A stretch of DNA of 58,451 nt, taken from Blastocatellia bacterium (GTDB taxonomy: Bacteria; Acidobacteriota; Blastocatellia; Chloracidobacteriales; Chloracidobacteriaceae). The position numbers and the translations under genes were made by a program. Positions within the stretch are counted from its first letter, which is position 1, and each line of letters begins with the position of its first letter. Positions 18,128 through 27,355 of this stretch are shown here, piece after piece. Where the stretch lies: positions 1 to 58,451 of the forward strand of contig JAIBAN010000048.1 in assembly GCA_019695185.1 (NCBI GenBank), read 5' to 3'. The notes under the pieces were generated by a model. The model was not told the origin of the DNA. It saw only the letters and a list, made by a program, of their open reading frames with translations, and made no database searches.

Positions 18128-20467
18128 CAAGTTTGGCGTTTGGGAGGGCTTTTGCTTTTGGTCGGACTCGTTTTGACGGTTCCCGGCTTTAGTCAGTCAA
18201 AATCAAAACCGTCGGATAAATTCCGGCAACTGGAGGAAATTCTGCCGACAGCGAATGAATATCGCACGGCTTCGGGTGCCCCAGGGCATAAATACTGGCA
18301 GCAACGGGCGGATTACTCGATTGAGGTTGAACTGGACGACCAAAATCAAACCATTACGGGGAAGGAAACCGTCACTTACTTCAATAATTCACCTGATACG
18401 CTGACCTATCTCTGGCTGCAATTGGACCAGAATCTGTTCAAACGGGATTCGGTTGGGGCAGCCACCCGTGCCACGCCCAAGCTGGACCGGTTGCCGATTG
18501 GACTGGTTGACAATCTGGTCCATCGTGAATTTGAAGGAGGCGACAACATCACCGCCGTCAAAGACGCCAAGGGGCAGCCTCTGCCCTTTACGATTGTCCA
18601 GACCATGATGCGGGTTGACTTGAAAGCGCCGGTGAAAACCGGGGAATCGGTTGTTTTTTCAGTTGACTGGAATTTCAAAATCAACGACGCCCGCAAAGTC
18701 GGAGGCCGCTGCGGTTTTGAGAATTTCCCCAAAGACGGCAACAACATCTATGAAATCGCCCAGTGGTTTCCCCGCATGGCGGTTTACTCTGATGCCACCG
18801 GCTGGCAGCACAAGCAGTTTTTGGGGGCCGGGGAATTCACCCTGGAATTTGGCAATTACAAAGTCCGCATCACAACGCCCGACGACCATATCGTCGCCGC
18901 CACCGGGGTTTTGCAAAATCCGCTGGAAGTGCTCACCAAAGCCCAACGGGACCGGCTGGAACAGGCCAAAACCGCCAAATCACCGGTTTTGATTGTGACC
19001 CCGGAAGAAGCCAAAGCCAACGAATCCCACAAACCCACAGGGAAAAAAACCTGGGTTTTCCATGCCGAAAATGTGCGTGATTTTGCCTTTGCCTCCTCCC
19101 GGAAATTCATTTGGGATGCCCAGGGACATTCCGTCGAAGGCAACCGGGTCATGGCCATGTCCTTTTACCCCAAGGAAGGCAACCCGCTCTGGGAAAAATA
19201 TTCAACCCAGGCCATCATCCACACCCTCAACGTGTATTCCCGTTATACCTTCGGCTTCCCCTATCCAACGGCCATTTCGGTCAACGGGCCGGTCGGCGGG
19301 ATGGAATATCCGATGATTGCCTTTAACGGCCCGCGACCGGAGGAGGATGGCACCTATTCGGCCCTGACCAAATATTTTCTGATTACGGTCGTCATCCACG
19401 AAGTCGGACATAACTTTTTCCCGATGATTGTCAATTCCGACGAACGCCAATGGACCTGGATGGACGAAGGGCTTAATACCTTTCTGCAATACCTCTCGGA
19501 ACAGGAATGGGAAGCCAACTATCCCTCCCGCCGGGGCGAACCGCGCAACATCACCGAATATATGACCAGCGAAGCCCAGGTGCCAATTATGACCGCTTCC
19601 GATTCGCTGCTTCAGTTTGGGAGTAACGGCTACTCCAAGCCGGCCACGGCGCTCAACATTTTGCGGGAAACCGTCATGGGGCGCGAGCTGTTTGATTTTG
19701 CGTTCAAGGAATATGCCCGGCGCTGGAAATTCAAACACCCAATGCCCGCTGATTTCTTCCGGACCATGGAAGACGCCTCCGGGATGGACCTCGACTGGTT
19801 CTGGCGGGGCTGGTTTTACACCACCGACCACACCGACATTTCGATTGAAAATGTCTGGCTCTACAAAATTGATACCCAGAACCCCGACATTGAAAAACCG
19901 CTCCAGAAAAAACTGGATGCCGAGCAACCTGAATCAATCTCGCATCTTCGGAACCGGAGCCTTCCGAAGCGGGTGGACCAATTCCCGGAACTCAAGGATT
20001 TTTACAATGAATATGATCAGTATCGGGTTTCCGACCGGGAGCGCCAGGAATACAAAAAGTTTCTGGCTTCGCTGGATGAAAATGAAAAAGAACTGTTCAA
20101 CGGAGACTACAATTTCTACACGGTGGATTTGAAAAACATCGGAGGTTTGGTTATGCCGGTGATTTTGGAACTCACCTACACCGACGGCACCAAAGAGGAA
20201 ATCCGGATTCCGGCTGAAATCTGGCGCTATAACAACACCGATGTTTCCAAAACCATTGTGACGAAAAAAGAACTGAAATTTGTGACCCTGGACCCCCATC
20301 TGGAAACGGCGGATACCGACCTTGCCAACAATGTGTTTCCGCGCCAGTTGACGAAATCACGGTTTCAGGTGTTTAAGGAACGTCAGTTCCGGAATCCGAA
20401 TCCAATGCAAATGATGGAAATGGAACGCAAAGCAAAGGAACATAAATCCCAGGAGGAGGGGAAATAA
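18125..20467 (+). CDS. M1-family (gluzincin) metallopeptidase, exported
   Basis: The 780-residue protein starts with a signal peptide (GLLLLVGLVLTVPGFSQS). It has an M1 aminopeptidase-like N-domain and the zinc motif HEVGHNF (His425, Glu426, His429), with the third ligand Glu448 in WMDEGLN. GGMEYP about 40 residues before the zinc motif corresponds to the GxMEN substrate-binding loop. The C-terminal part is long and contains WFWRGWFYTTDH, typical of large uncharacterised M1 members in diderm bacteria. The GTG start is supported by the Shine-Dalgarno at 18111. The DUF6702 gene begins six bases after its stop, so the two are probably co-transcribed. Substrates are probably periplasmic or extracellular peptides. 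Confidence 0.92.
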   Translation: MQVWRLGGLLLLVGLVLTVPGFSQSKSKPSDKFRQLEEILPTANEYRTASGAPGHKYWQQRADYSIEVELDDQNQTITGKETVTYFNNSPDTLTYLWLQLDQNLFKRDSVGAATRATPKLDRLPIGLVDNLVHREFEGGDNITAVKDAKGQPLPFTIVQTMMRVDLKAPVKTGESVVFSVDWNFKINDARKVGGRCGFENFPKDGNNIYEIAQWFPRMAVYSDATGWQHKQFLGAGEFTLEFGNYKVRITTPDDHIVAATGVLQNPLEVLTKAQRDRLEQAKTAKSPVLIVTPEEAKANESHKPTGKKTWVFHAENVRDFAFASSRKFIWDAQGHSVEGNRVMAMSFYPKEGNPLWEKYSTQAIIHTLNVYSRYTFGFPYPTAISVNGPVGGMEYPMIAFNGPRPEEDGTYSALTKYFLITVVIHEVGHNFFPMIVNSDERQWTWMDEGLNTFLQYLSEQEWEANYPSRRGEPRNITEYMTSEAQVPIMTASDSLLQFGSNGYSKPATALNILRETVMGRELFDFAFKEYARRWKFKHPMPADFFRTMEDASGMDLDWFWRGWFYTTDHTDISIENVWLYKIDTQNPDIEKPLQKKLDAEQPESISHLRNRSLPKRVDQFPELKDFYNEYDQYRVSDRERQEYKKFLASLDENEKELFNGDYNFYTVDLKNIGGLVMPVILELTYTDGTKEEIRIPAEIWRYNNTDVSKTIVTKKELKFVTLDPHLETADTDLANNVFPRQLTKSRFQVFKERQFRNPNPMQMMEMERKAKEHKSQEEGK

Positions 20468-20473
20468 GGCTTG

Positions 20474-21106
20474 ATGGGCGAATTGGGCAAACTTCAGGGT
20501 TCAGGGTTCAGGGTTCAGGGTTCAGGGTCATTCAGACCCAAGCCCCTGAGTACCGGCCCAATTGGAAGCAGGTTCCGTCTTTTGCTGTTTGGAATCCTTC
20601 TGTTTTCATACATGGGCGCTTTTCCTGCCCTGGATTTGCCCCCCGCCTGTTCCGCCACGGTTTCAGCCCACAAGTTCCATGCCAGCTTTACCCAGATGGA
20701 ATTCAACCGGCAGGAAAAATCGGTTGAAATTGCCATCCGGTTGTTTTCCGACGACTTCACTGAAATTCTGAGCAGGCGGGCGGGAAAACACATTTCCCTG
20801 GATGTTTCAAAAGAAGCCGAAAAGGCTGCCTTTGCTTACGTTTCCGAAAAACTCGAAATCAAAAACCGACAAGGGGTCAGCCTGAAACCGGTCTGGGTGG
20901 GAATGGAACCACAGGTTGACACCACCTGGGTTTATCTCGAAATCCCCTTGGCGGATGGTTTTTCCGGGGCGACTATCCGCAATCAGCTCTTTTTCGACCT
21001 CTTTGAAGACCAAACCAATGTGATTGGGTTTAAGGAATCCACCAAAAAGGCCGATTTGATTTTCAGTCCGGGAGATACTTTCAAACCCATTCCGGACCTC
21101 CATTAA
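20474..21106 (+). CDS. DUF6702 family exported protein; N-terminus encoded by heptamer repeat
   Basis: The 210-residue protein has a central hydrophobic segment (about residues 35-55, LLLFGILLFSYMGAF) and a mature part beginning near SAHKFHASFTQMEFN, typical of DUF6702. It ends with the family-like RNQLFFDLFEDQTNVIGF stretch. Its first 30 residues include GSGFRVQGSG, which is simply translation of tandem TTCAGGG units. An internal ATG at 20612 would skip the repeat but would also lose most of the signal peptide, so the start at 20474 is more likely. Function is unknown; linkage to an M1 peptidase is common for this family as far as I recall. Confidence 0.72.
   Translation: MGELGKLQGSGFRVQGSGSFRPKPLSTGPIGSRFRLLLFGILLFSYMGAFPALDLPPACSATVSAHKFHASFTQMEFNRQEKSVEIAIRLFSDDFTEILSRRAGKHISLDVSKEAEKAAFAYVSEKLEIKNRQGVSLKPVWVGMEPQVDTTWVYLEIPLADGFSGATIRNQLFFDLFEDQTNVIGFKESTKKADLIFSPGDTFKPIPDLH
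20493..20529. repeat. TTCAGGG heptamer tract inside a coding region
   Basis: About five consecutive TTCAGGG units lie near the 5' end of the DUF6702 gene and are read in frame through the stop-free strand. There is no inverted partner arm within 200 bases. Confidence 0.92.
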
Positions 21107-21159
21107 CCAACCACAGCCCTGCTGGAAACAACCGGTCACCAAGTAAGCCTGAACCCCGG

Positions 21160-21981
21160 TTACTCAATTCTCTCCTGAATGTCCTTGAGGGCCTCTTTGA
21201 TTCGTTTTCTGATTTCAGAATCAGTGGTTTCCTTCAGGTACTGCTTCAACTCCAACCCGCTATCCCCATCTCCCACGCAACCCAAGGCTCGAATCAACCC
21301 AAGCTTGGTTTCCGGCACCCGTTCCTTTACCAGAGCGGAAAGCAGGGCTTTTCTCAGAAGTGCGTGATTGAAAGGTCGCAACTCCCTGGGACCGGTATAA
21401 ATGGCATGGGCAATTGTCCCTTTGAACTTGGCAGGTGAACGGCTTACCAAAAAAGGAATCAGCACATCCCACTGGTCGGGACACTGATAAAATTCACAAA
21501 CCCCCCGAAGAGCGCCCCACTGAACCTCCCTCGCGGAATGCCGAATCAGCTCCTGCAAAACCGGATACATCCGTAAATCCTGGTAATACCTTCCGGCCAA
21601 AGCAGCCAAAGCCAGGGCAATTTCAGCCAGGGTTTTTGGCTCATCGTCGCGGGCTGCCGCCAGCAAAACATCAACCGTCCGAGGGTCTTTCAACCAGGCT
21701 TCCCGCTTGATATTTATCTCATTGTGGGCTTGCCGACACAGATAACGGGCCGCTTCAAAGCGGATTTTGGGTTGCTGTGAAACCAGCTTCCGAAAGGTCG
21801 TTTGTTCTTCGTTCAGCAACTCCTGACTTGGAGCAAACAGTTCCAGAAAAGCGTTTTGAATCTCCGGAACCAGCCGGTTGACATATCCTTCCTGCAACAA
21901 CAGGTCACGGGCTTCACGGTTTTTTCCCAATTGGAGCAACCCTTTTGCCTCGCCAATGATGGCAGCCGGTGCGTTTTCCAT
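21160..21981 (-). CDS. HEAT-repeat protein
   Basis: The 273-residue protein is almost wholly helical, with repeated Leu/Ala-rich helix pairs. Examples are LLAAARDDEPKTLAEIALAL and ALVKERVPETKLGLIRALGC, the latter followed by GDGDSGLELKQYL. This is characteristic of HEAT or PBS-lyase-like repeats, usually protein-binding scaffolds. There is no signal peptide, membrane segment or catalytic motif. It is encoded 35 bases downstream of the acyl-CoA synthetase on the same strand, so they may be co-transcribed. No specific function can be given. Confidence 0.75.
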   Translation of the reverse strand: MENAPAAIIGEAKGLLQLGKNREARDLLLQEGYVNRLVPEIQNAFLELFAPSQELLNEEQTTFRKLVSQQPKIRFEAARYLCRQAHNEINIKREAWLKDPRTVDVLLAAARDDEPKTLAEIALALAALAGRYYQDLRMYPVLQELIRHSAREVQWGALRGVCEFYQCPDQWDVLIPFLVSRSPAKFKGTIAHAIYTGPRELRPFNHALLRKALLSALVKERVPETKLGLIRALGCVGDGDSGLELKQYLKETTDSEIRKRIKEALKDIQERIE

Positions 21982-22016
21982 GCGTGTTTCACTTTCAGAA
22001 AAGCAGGTGCGCCAAA

Positions 22017-23561
22017 TTATTTCTTAAATTTTTTGGCCAGCTCGCGTTTCAGGACCTTGCCGGTTGGACCTTTCGGAAAATCCGATTCAAAAAAGACCTT
22101 CTTGGGGCATTTGTAATCGGCCAGCCGTTCCTGGCAGAAAGTCAGGATTTCCTCTTCGGTTGCCTCGGCTCCGTCTTTCAGAACAATGAAAGCCGCCACG
22201 TCTTCACCATAGAGCGGGTCGGGCATGGCCACGGCAGCCCCGGCGGCCACCGCCGGATGGCTGTACAGCACTTCGTCAATTTCGCGTGGATAGATGTTTT
22301 CCCCGCCGCGAATAATCATGTCCGACTTGCGGTCCACGATGAAATAAAAGCCCTCCGGGTCGCGGTAGCCAACGTCACCTGTGTGGAACCAGCCGTTCCG
22401 AAACGCGGTTTCCGTGGCGGATGGGTTTTTGAAATAGGCTTTGAAGAGGTTTTCCCCGCGCATCACGATTTCACCTGAAACACCGTCCGGTACGTCGTTG
22501 TCGTCGTCATCCACCACTTTCATTTCATTTCCAATCGGCACCCCACAGGAACCAACCTTGCGGCTTGGATTCGGCGGATTGAAGGTTGAGCGGCAGGTGG
22601 ATTCGGAAAGCCCGTACCCCTCAATCACCAGACAGTTAAACCGCTCTTCAAAACTGCGCATGACTTCACCCGGCACCGGAGCCGAGCCGCACATGGCAAA
22701 CCGCAGCTTGGAAATGTCGCAATCAGCCGGAACCCCGTCCGGATAGGTCTTGAGCAGCATGGAAAGCATTGTCGCCACCGAGCCAAACGACGTGATGCCG
22801 TATTCGGAAACAATCTGCCAATGGCGGGTGGCCGAAAATTTCGGGCTCACGACGGTGGAACCTCCGGCATAAAGCGGCGTCATGGTGGTTACGGAAACGG
22901 CGTTCATGTGAAAGAGCGGCATAACTGAAAGCAACCGGTCTTTCTCGTCATAGCCCATCCAGTTGGCAATCTGGCGGGCATTGGCCAACAGGTTTCCATG
23001 TGTCAACAAACAGCCTTTGGGCTTCCCGGTGGTCCCCGAAGTATAAATAATGATGGCTTCGTCTTCGCGGCAAAGTCTGGTTGCCGCCCAGGGCGCGGTT
23101 GTTTCCAAATCAACCTGGGCCGTGGCTGCCTGCTCATCGTCAAAGGTGATGATGGTTTGCAGATGGGTCAATTCCGCCCGAATGTCGTCAATCCAATGCT
23201 GGAATTGGGAATGCAGCAAAATCGCCTTGGCTTCCGAATTGTTGATAACGTAGGCGATTTCCTGCGCCTTGAGCATGGAATTGACCGGTCCGGCCAAAGC
23301 CCCCAACGTGAAACAGGCGAAATAGGCAATGATATATTCAGCGCTGTTGGGCATGAGCAGGCTCACCACATCGCCCTTGCCAATGCCGTGACCGGCCAGC
23401 AGCCGGGCCGTCCGTTCAACCGCTGTGGAAAACTCCTGATAGGTGTAGGTCCGGCCATCGGCTTCCGAAAATAAAAACGGTTGTTCGGCTTGGTTGGTCC
23501 GGCGAAATTCGAGCAAATGCCTCACACTTGTGTAGGCTTCATTTGGTACATGAATTGTCAT
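22017..23561 (-). CDS. Acyl-CoA synthetase (class I adenylate-forming, AMP-binding)
   Basis: The 514-residue protein has all core motifs of the family. The P-loop is YTSGTTGKPKG at residues 173-183. YGLSEST, GWFHTGDVGYRD and DRKSDMIIRGGENIYP follow in order, and the C-terminal catalytic lysine sits in GPTGKVLKRE. It forms an acyl-adenylate and then an acyl-CoA. It is short, as in medium-chain, malonyl- or crotonobetaine/carnitine-type ligases, and no acyl chain length can be assigned. It is divergently transcribed from the aldehyde dehydrogenase at 23762 across a 200-base region. That position suggests it might activate the acid made by that enzyme, which is inference. Confidence 0.92.
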   Translation of the reverse strand: MTIHVPNEAYTSVRHLLEFRRTNQAEQPFLFSEADGRTYTYQEFSTAVERTARLLAGHGIGKGDVVSLLMPNSAEYIIAYFACFTLGALAGPVNSMLKAQEIAYVINNSEAKAILLHSQFQHWIDDIRAELTHLQTIITFDDEQAATAQVDLETTAPWAATRLCREDEAIIIYTSGTTGKPKGCLLTHGNLLANARQIANWMGYDEKDRLLSVMPLFHMNAVSVTTMTPLYAGGSTVVSPKFSATRHWQIVSEYGITSFGSVATMLSMLLKTYPDGVPADCDISKLRFAMCGSAPVPGEVMRSFEERFNCLVIEGYGLSESTCRSTFNPPNPSRKVGSCGVPIGNEMKVVDDDDNDVPDGVSGEIVMRGENLFKAYFKNPSATETAFRNGWFHTGDVGYRDPEGFYFIVDRKSDMIIRGGENIYPREIDEVLYSHPAVAAGAAVAMPDPLYGEDVAAFIVLKDGAEATEEEILTFCQERLADYKCPKKVFFESDFPKGPTGKVLKRELAKKFKK

Positions 23562-23657
23562 ATTTTTTTCTTTCCCCTCAGCGGTTGTGTGGTATGATGC
23601 CGCCTCGTCTTAGTTGATCTTACCTATTTCGGCAAGTTTTTCTTCAAAAATTTCACC

Positions 23658-23714
23658 GCAGAGACGCAGAGTTTCCGCAGAGCTTTCGCAGATTTATTTC
23701 TGCGCGGTCTCTGC
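23658..23714. repeat. GCAGAG-type imperfect palindrome
   Basis: The outer arms GCAGAGAC (23658-23665) and GTCTCTGC (23707-23714) are perfect reverse complements. Further CGCAGA units lie between them at 7-11-base intervals. It is a degenerate member of the CACAGAG/GCAGAG palindromes found at 25.3, 29.5 and 51.8 kb. It lies in the divergent region between the synthetase and dehydrogenase genes. Confidence 0.75.
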
Positions 23715-23761
23715 ATTTTGGCGTCCCTGCCGAAACTTCTTCCCAAGGAATCCTGGCACAA

Positions 23762-25240
23762 ATGCACGTCTACAAGAATTTCATCAATGGCGCATGGGTC
23801 GAATCGGTGGCTGAAAAAACCGTCCCCAACATCAACCCGGCCAACACGGATGACGTGATTGGTCACGTCAAACTTTCCACCCGCGAAGAAACCCGTGCGG
23901 CAGTTGATGCCGCCGCCGCCGCGTTTAAGATGTGGCGTTCCACCCCGGCTCCGACCAGAGGCAAAATTGTGGCCCGCGCTGCCCGTTTGATGGAAGACCA
24001 CAAGGAGGAATTGTCCCAGCTTTTGACCCGCGAAGAAGGCAAAACCCTGGCCGAATCCCGTGGTGAACTGCAACGCTCCATCAATGTGGCTGATTTTTGC
24101 GCCGGTGAATCCCGTCGGATGAATGGCGAAACCATTCCCTCGGAACTGCCCCTCAATTTCGCCTACACGGTGAAACAGCCGATTGGTGTGGTTGCCTGCA
24201 TTACGCCCTGGAATTTTCCGGTGGCGATTCCAGTCTGGAAAATTGCCCCGGCGCTGGTGGCGGGCAACACGGTGGTCTTCAAACCAGCCAGCAACACGCC
24301 CGGAACTGCGGTTCGGATAGTTGAAATCTTTGAGGAAGCCGGGATTCCCAAAGGCGTGCTCAACCTGATTTTGGGTTCCGGTTCAACCGTTGGCGACGAG
24401 ATTTTGAGCCATCCGGCAGTGCGGGCGGTTTCCTTCACCGGTTCCAACGAAGTTGGCATCCGGCTTTATGAACAGGTTTCCCGCCGGGGCTGCAAAGCCC
24501 AATGCGAAATGGGCGGCAAAAACCCGGTGGTGGTTTTGGCCGACGCCGATATGGATTTGGCGGCTGAGTCCACCGCGCAGGGTGCCTTCGGCTCAACCGG
24601 ACAACGATGCACCGCAACCAGCCGCGTCATTGTCGAAGAATCAGTGGCGGATGAATTTGTTGAAAGACTTCGCAAAAAAGCCGAAGCCATGATTTTAGGC
24701 GACGGTTCCAAGCCAGGCGTCCACATGGGACCCAGTGTGGACGAAAGCCAGTTCAAAACCGTGCTCCATTACATCAATGCCGGGAAGGAAGACGGGGCGA
24801 AACTGGTCTGCGGCGGCGGCCAACCTGAGGGCGAGGAATTTGCCAAGGGGTTTTTCGTTCAGCCCACCATTTTTGACCATGTGAAGCCCGACATGCGGAT
24901 TGCCCGCGAAGAAATCTTCGGGCCGGTGCTTTCCGTGTTGCGCGTCAAAGATTTTGAACAGGCGATGGAATACGCCAATGATTGCGAGTACGGCCTCAGT
25001 TCCTCGATTTTCTCAAATGACGCGAACTACATTTACCGCTTCATTGACGAAATCGAAACCGGTATGACGCACGTCAATTCACCCACGACCGGTGGCGAAG
25101 CCCATATTCCTTTTGGCGGAATCAAAGCAACGGGTATCGGCGAGCGCGAACAGGGTTCGACGGCGCTGGATTTCTATACGGAAATCAAAGTCGTCTATGT
25201 GGACTACACCGGGCGTAAACGCGAAGGCAACTTGTACTAA
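23762..25240 (+). CDS. NAD(P)-dependent aldehyde dehydrogenase, probable semialdehyde dehydrogenase of the pyrimidine pathway
   Basis: The 492-residue protein is a full-length ALDH. Asn151 lies in [10 protein letters not shown], Lys174 in VVFKPAS, general base Glu249 in CEMGGKNP and nucleophile Cys283 in [12 protein letters not shown]. The Cys-region sequence looks closer to hydrolytic, YcbD/alpha-ketoglutarate-semialdehyde-type enzymes than to CoA-acylating methylmalonate-semialdehyde dehydrogenase; this is my recall, not an alignment. It is followed, across a repeat palindrome, by a class III aminotransferase. Together these would turn beta-alanine into malonate semialdehyde and then malonate, or acetyl-CoA if CoA is used. 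The ATG at 23762 gives a standard N-terminus. Confidence 0.9.
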   Translation: MHVYKNFINGAWVESVAEKTVPNINPANTDDVIGHVKLSTREETRAAVDAAAAAFKMWRSTPAPTRGKIVARAARLMEDHKEELSQLLTREEGKTLAESRGELQRSINVADFCAGESRRMNGETIPSELPLNFAYTVKQPIGVVACITPWNFPVAIPVWKIAPALVAGNTVVFKPASNTPGTAVRIVEIFEEAGIPKGVLNLILGSGSTVGDEILSHPAVRAVSFTGSNEVGIRLYEQVSRRGCKAQCEMGGKNPVVVLADADMDLAAESTAQGAFGSTGQRCTATSRVIVEESVADEFVERLRKKAEAMILGDGSKPGVHMGPSVDESQFKTVLHYINAGKEDGAKLVCGGGQPEGEEFAKGFFVQPTIFDHVKPDMRIAREEIFGPVLSVLRVKDFEQAMEYANDCEYGLSSSIFSNDANYIYRFIDEIETGMTHVNSPTTGGEAHIPFGGIKATGIGEREQGSTALDFYTEIKVVYVDYTGRKREGNLY

Positions 25241-25250
25241 TGAGTATTTT

Positions 25251-25320
25251 AACCACAGAGGCGCACAGAGGCGCACAGAAGGTTTTCCAATATTTTCTTC
25301 CTCTGTGCGCCTCTGTGGTT
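25251..25320. repeat. CACAGAGGCG palindrome (21-bp arms)
   Basis: Perfect 21-bp inverted arms at 25251-25271 and 25300-25320 surround a 28-base loop that includes an extra GCGCACAGA copy. It begins ten bases after the dehydrogenase stop codon and ends 33 bases before the aminotransferase ATG. Transcribed RNA would form a strong hairpin between the two cistrons. Confidence 0.95.
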
Positions 25321-25352
25321 AATCAAAGAAAAGTGAAATAAGGAGATTTCCA

Positions 25353-26657
25353 ATGAGCACCCCCCATCAATCTTCCCATCAATCCGAATCCGTCCGGAAA
25401 CACAAGGAATTCCTCTTTCCGGCTGTGGCGATGTATTACGCCGAGCCGGTGGCCCTTACCCGTGGCGAAGGAATGTATGTATGGGATGACGCCAATAACA
25501 AATACCTTGATTGTTTCGGTGGCGTGCTTACTGTCAGCCTCGGCCACGCCCATCCCAAAGTCAACGAAGCCATCATCAAACAGCTCAACACGATTTCGCA
25601 CACCTCGACACTCTATGCCAACCAACCGCAGTCGGATTTGGCGGAAAAGCTGGCTGAAATCACGCCGGGAAAACTGAAGAAGACCTTTTTCACCAACAGC
25701 GGCACCGAAGCCGACGACACTGCCGTGCTGGCGGCCAAACTGGCCACCGGCAGTAACGAAGTGATTGTGCTCCGGCACAGCTACAGCGGACGTTCGGCTA
25801 CGGCCCTGACCGCCTGCGGGCATTCCACCTGGAGACCGATTTCGGCCCAGATTCCGGGCATGATTCATGCTGCCGCTCCCTATTGTTACCGGTGCCCGTT
25901 CAAACTGAGCTATCCAAGCTGCGGCGTTGCCTGCGCCAAAGACATCGAAGACATCATTAAAACCCAGACCACGGGCCGCATCGCCGCCTTTATGGCCGAA
26001 CCGATTCTGGGCGTAGGGGGCTTTATCGTGCCTCCGCCGGAATACTTCCAGATTGCGGCTGAAATCGCCCGCAAACACGGCGGTCTTTTCATCGCTGACG
26101 AGGTACAAACTGCCTGGGGCCGGACCGGCGACAAATGGTGGGGGATTGAACATTGGGGCGTGGAGCCCGACATCATCACCTCCGCCAAGGGAATGGGCAA
26201 CGGCGCTCCGATTGGCATGACCACAGCCACCCCGGAAGTGGCCGACAAATTCCCCGGTTTGACCTTCTGCACCTTCGGCGGGAACCCGGTTTCGATGGCG
26301 GCAGGTCTGGCGGTCATCAAAGTCATCGAGGAAGACAACCTCCGGCAGAATGCCGCCGATGTGGGCAGCTATTTCCGGAGCAAGCTTGAAGAACTCAAGG
26401 AAAAATATGAGGTCATCGGCGATGTGCGTGGCATGGGACTCATGCAGGCGCTCGAATTTGTCAAAGACCGCGAAACCAAAGAACCCAACCCGCAAGCAGT
26501 GCTCCATATTTTCGAAGTCACGAAAAAACGCGGCGTGCTGATTGGCAAGGGTGGATTGTACGGGAACGTCATCCGGACGGGTGTGCCGCTCGTGGCAACC
26601 AATGACCACATTGACGAACTGATTTCCGCGCTCGATGCCGGGCTGGCAAGTCTGTAG
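25353..26657 (+). CDS. Class III aminotransferase (AGXT2-like; probable beta-alanine transaminase)
   Basis: The 434-residue protein is a fold-type I PLP enzyme. NSGTEADDTA marks the phosphate-binding region and FIADEVQTAWGRTG carries the cofactor-stacking Asp. The Schiff-base lysine is Lys279 in SAKGMGNGAPIG. The overall sequence resembles mitochondrial alanine-glyoxylate aminotransferase 2, which also transaminates beta-alanine and beta-aminoisobutyrate. Placement among pyrimidine-degrading genes supports beta-alanine as substrate. A strong AAGGAGAT ribosome-binding site precedes the ATG. Confidence 0.9.
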   Translation: MSTPHQSSHQSESVRKHKEFLFPAVAMYYAEPVALTRGEGMYVWDDANNKYLDCFGGVLTVSLGHAHPKVNEAIIKQLNTISHTSTLYANQPQSDLAEKLAEITPGKLKKTFFTNSGTEADDTAVLAAKLATGSNEVIVLRHSYSGRSATALTACGHSTWRPISAQIPGMIHAAAPYCYRCPFKLSYPSCGVACAKDIEDIIKTQTTGRIAAFMAEPILGVGGFIVPPPEYFQIAAEIARKHGGLFIADEVQTAWGRTGDKWWGIEHWGVEPDIITSAKGMGNGAPIGMTTATPEVADKFPGLTFCTFGGNPVSMAAGLAVIKVIEEDNLRQNAADVGSYFRSKLEELKEKYEVIGDVRGMGLMQALEFVKDRETKEPNPQAVLHIFEVTKKRGVLIGKGGLYGNVIRTGVPLVATNDHIDELISALDAGLASL

Positions 26658-26666
26658 AAATAATTG

Positions 26667-26715
26667 TTTGGAGTCCCGCCTTCAGGCGGCAGTTTGGAGT
26701 ACAGCCTTTAGGCTG
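26667..26715. repeat. Two CCTTCAGG-type hairpin units
   Basis: Two adjacent units of about 26 bases each begin with TTTGGAGT and contain a hairpin. The first is CCGCCT-TC-AGGCGG (26676-26689) and the second CAGCCT-TT-AGGCTG (26702-26715). The stems differ, yet each is perfectly self-complementary. The same family forms arrays at 41.6 kb and 49.3 kb. Confidence 0.9.
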
Positions 26716-26754
26716 CCTCAATGCAAATCACTCAAAGGCGGTTGTTTGGTCAAA

Positions 26755-27315
26755 TCATTTAACCAAACAACCGTTCTCATATCGAAATTTTAATTGACCA
26801 GCGATTTGAACTGGCTTTCCGTTTACAACTAAAGGCTTAAAGCGCCACTGCAAAGCAGCTTGGATAGAGCATTCAGCAAGTGGGCTCCACCCTCTCACAA
26901 ACTTGGCGGAAATCACTTTGCCTTGTTCAGAAATAACAATGTCAACCACAAAGGTTGAGGTCAGACACATATTCAGGGTGTTTGGATAGACTTTTTTGAT
27001 GGCGTGTCGTTCAAGCCAAATCGAGTTTTTTCGATTCCGAATATCCGGGAAACGACTGATTTCAGGGGTATAACTTCCACGCCGACAGATAGTAAATGGA
27101 GACATCGGCAAGGGTAGCACCCTAGGTTTGGGAGAGTATAGACAGCCAACAACCATTTCGAGCAGCGGCTCCAGTTCAGCCGGGGCCAGGACGATTTCCT
27201 CAACCAATGTGGTAAAGAACGTCACCACCCAAAGCGTGGAAACGACACCCACAAATTTCAGATGGCGCAGCTTGACAGCCTTCGGTGAAGCCGATTCGAA
27301 GAGGTTTTCAAACAT
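26755..27315 (-). CDS. TonB-like energy transducer (paralogue 1)
   Basis: The 186-residue protein begins MFENLFESASPKAV, has one transmembrane helix (about 22-40, VSTLWVVTFFTTLVEEI) and a linker. It ends in a TonB C-terminal-like domain with IVISEQGKVISAKFV and ALQWRFKPLVVNGKPV. It lacks the long Pro-Glu/Pro-Lys periplasmic spacer of classic TonB. I chose the ATG at 27315 because it matches the start of the neighbouring paralogue. It is probably co-transcribed with paralogue 2, whose stop lies 40 bases upstream. No ExbB, ExbD or TonB-dependent receptor is nearby. Confidence 0.8.
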   Translation of the reverse strand: MFENLFESASPKAVKLRHLKFVGVVSTLWVVTFFTTLVEEIVLAPAELEPLLEMVVGCLYSPKPRVLPLPMSPFTICRRGSYTPEISRFPDIRNRKNSIWLERHAIKKVYPNTLNMCLTSTFVVDIVISEQGKVISAKFVRGWSPLAECSIQAALQWRFKPLVVNGKPVQIAGQLKFRYENGCLVK

Positions 27316-27355
27316 AAAATCCTCAATCCTTGATTGGCATGAAAGAGGGTTTGAC

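Noticed and set aside
25323..26609. Long reverse-strand open frame opposite the aminotransferase
   Set aside because: The plus-strand frame encodes a clear PLP enzyme; the reverse frame has no recognisable family and is a coding shadow.
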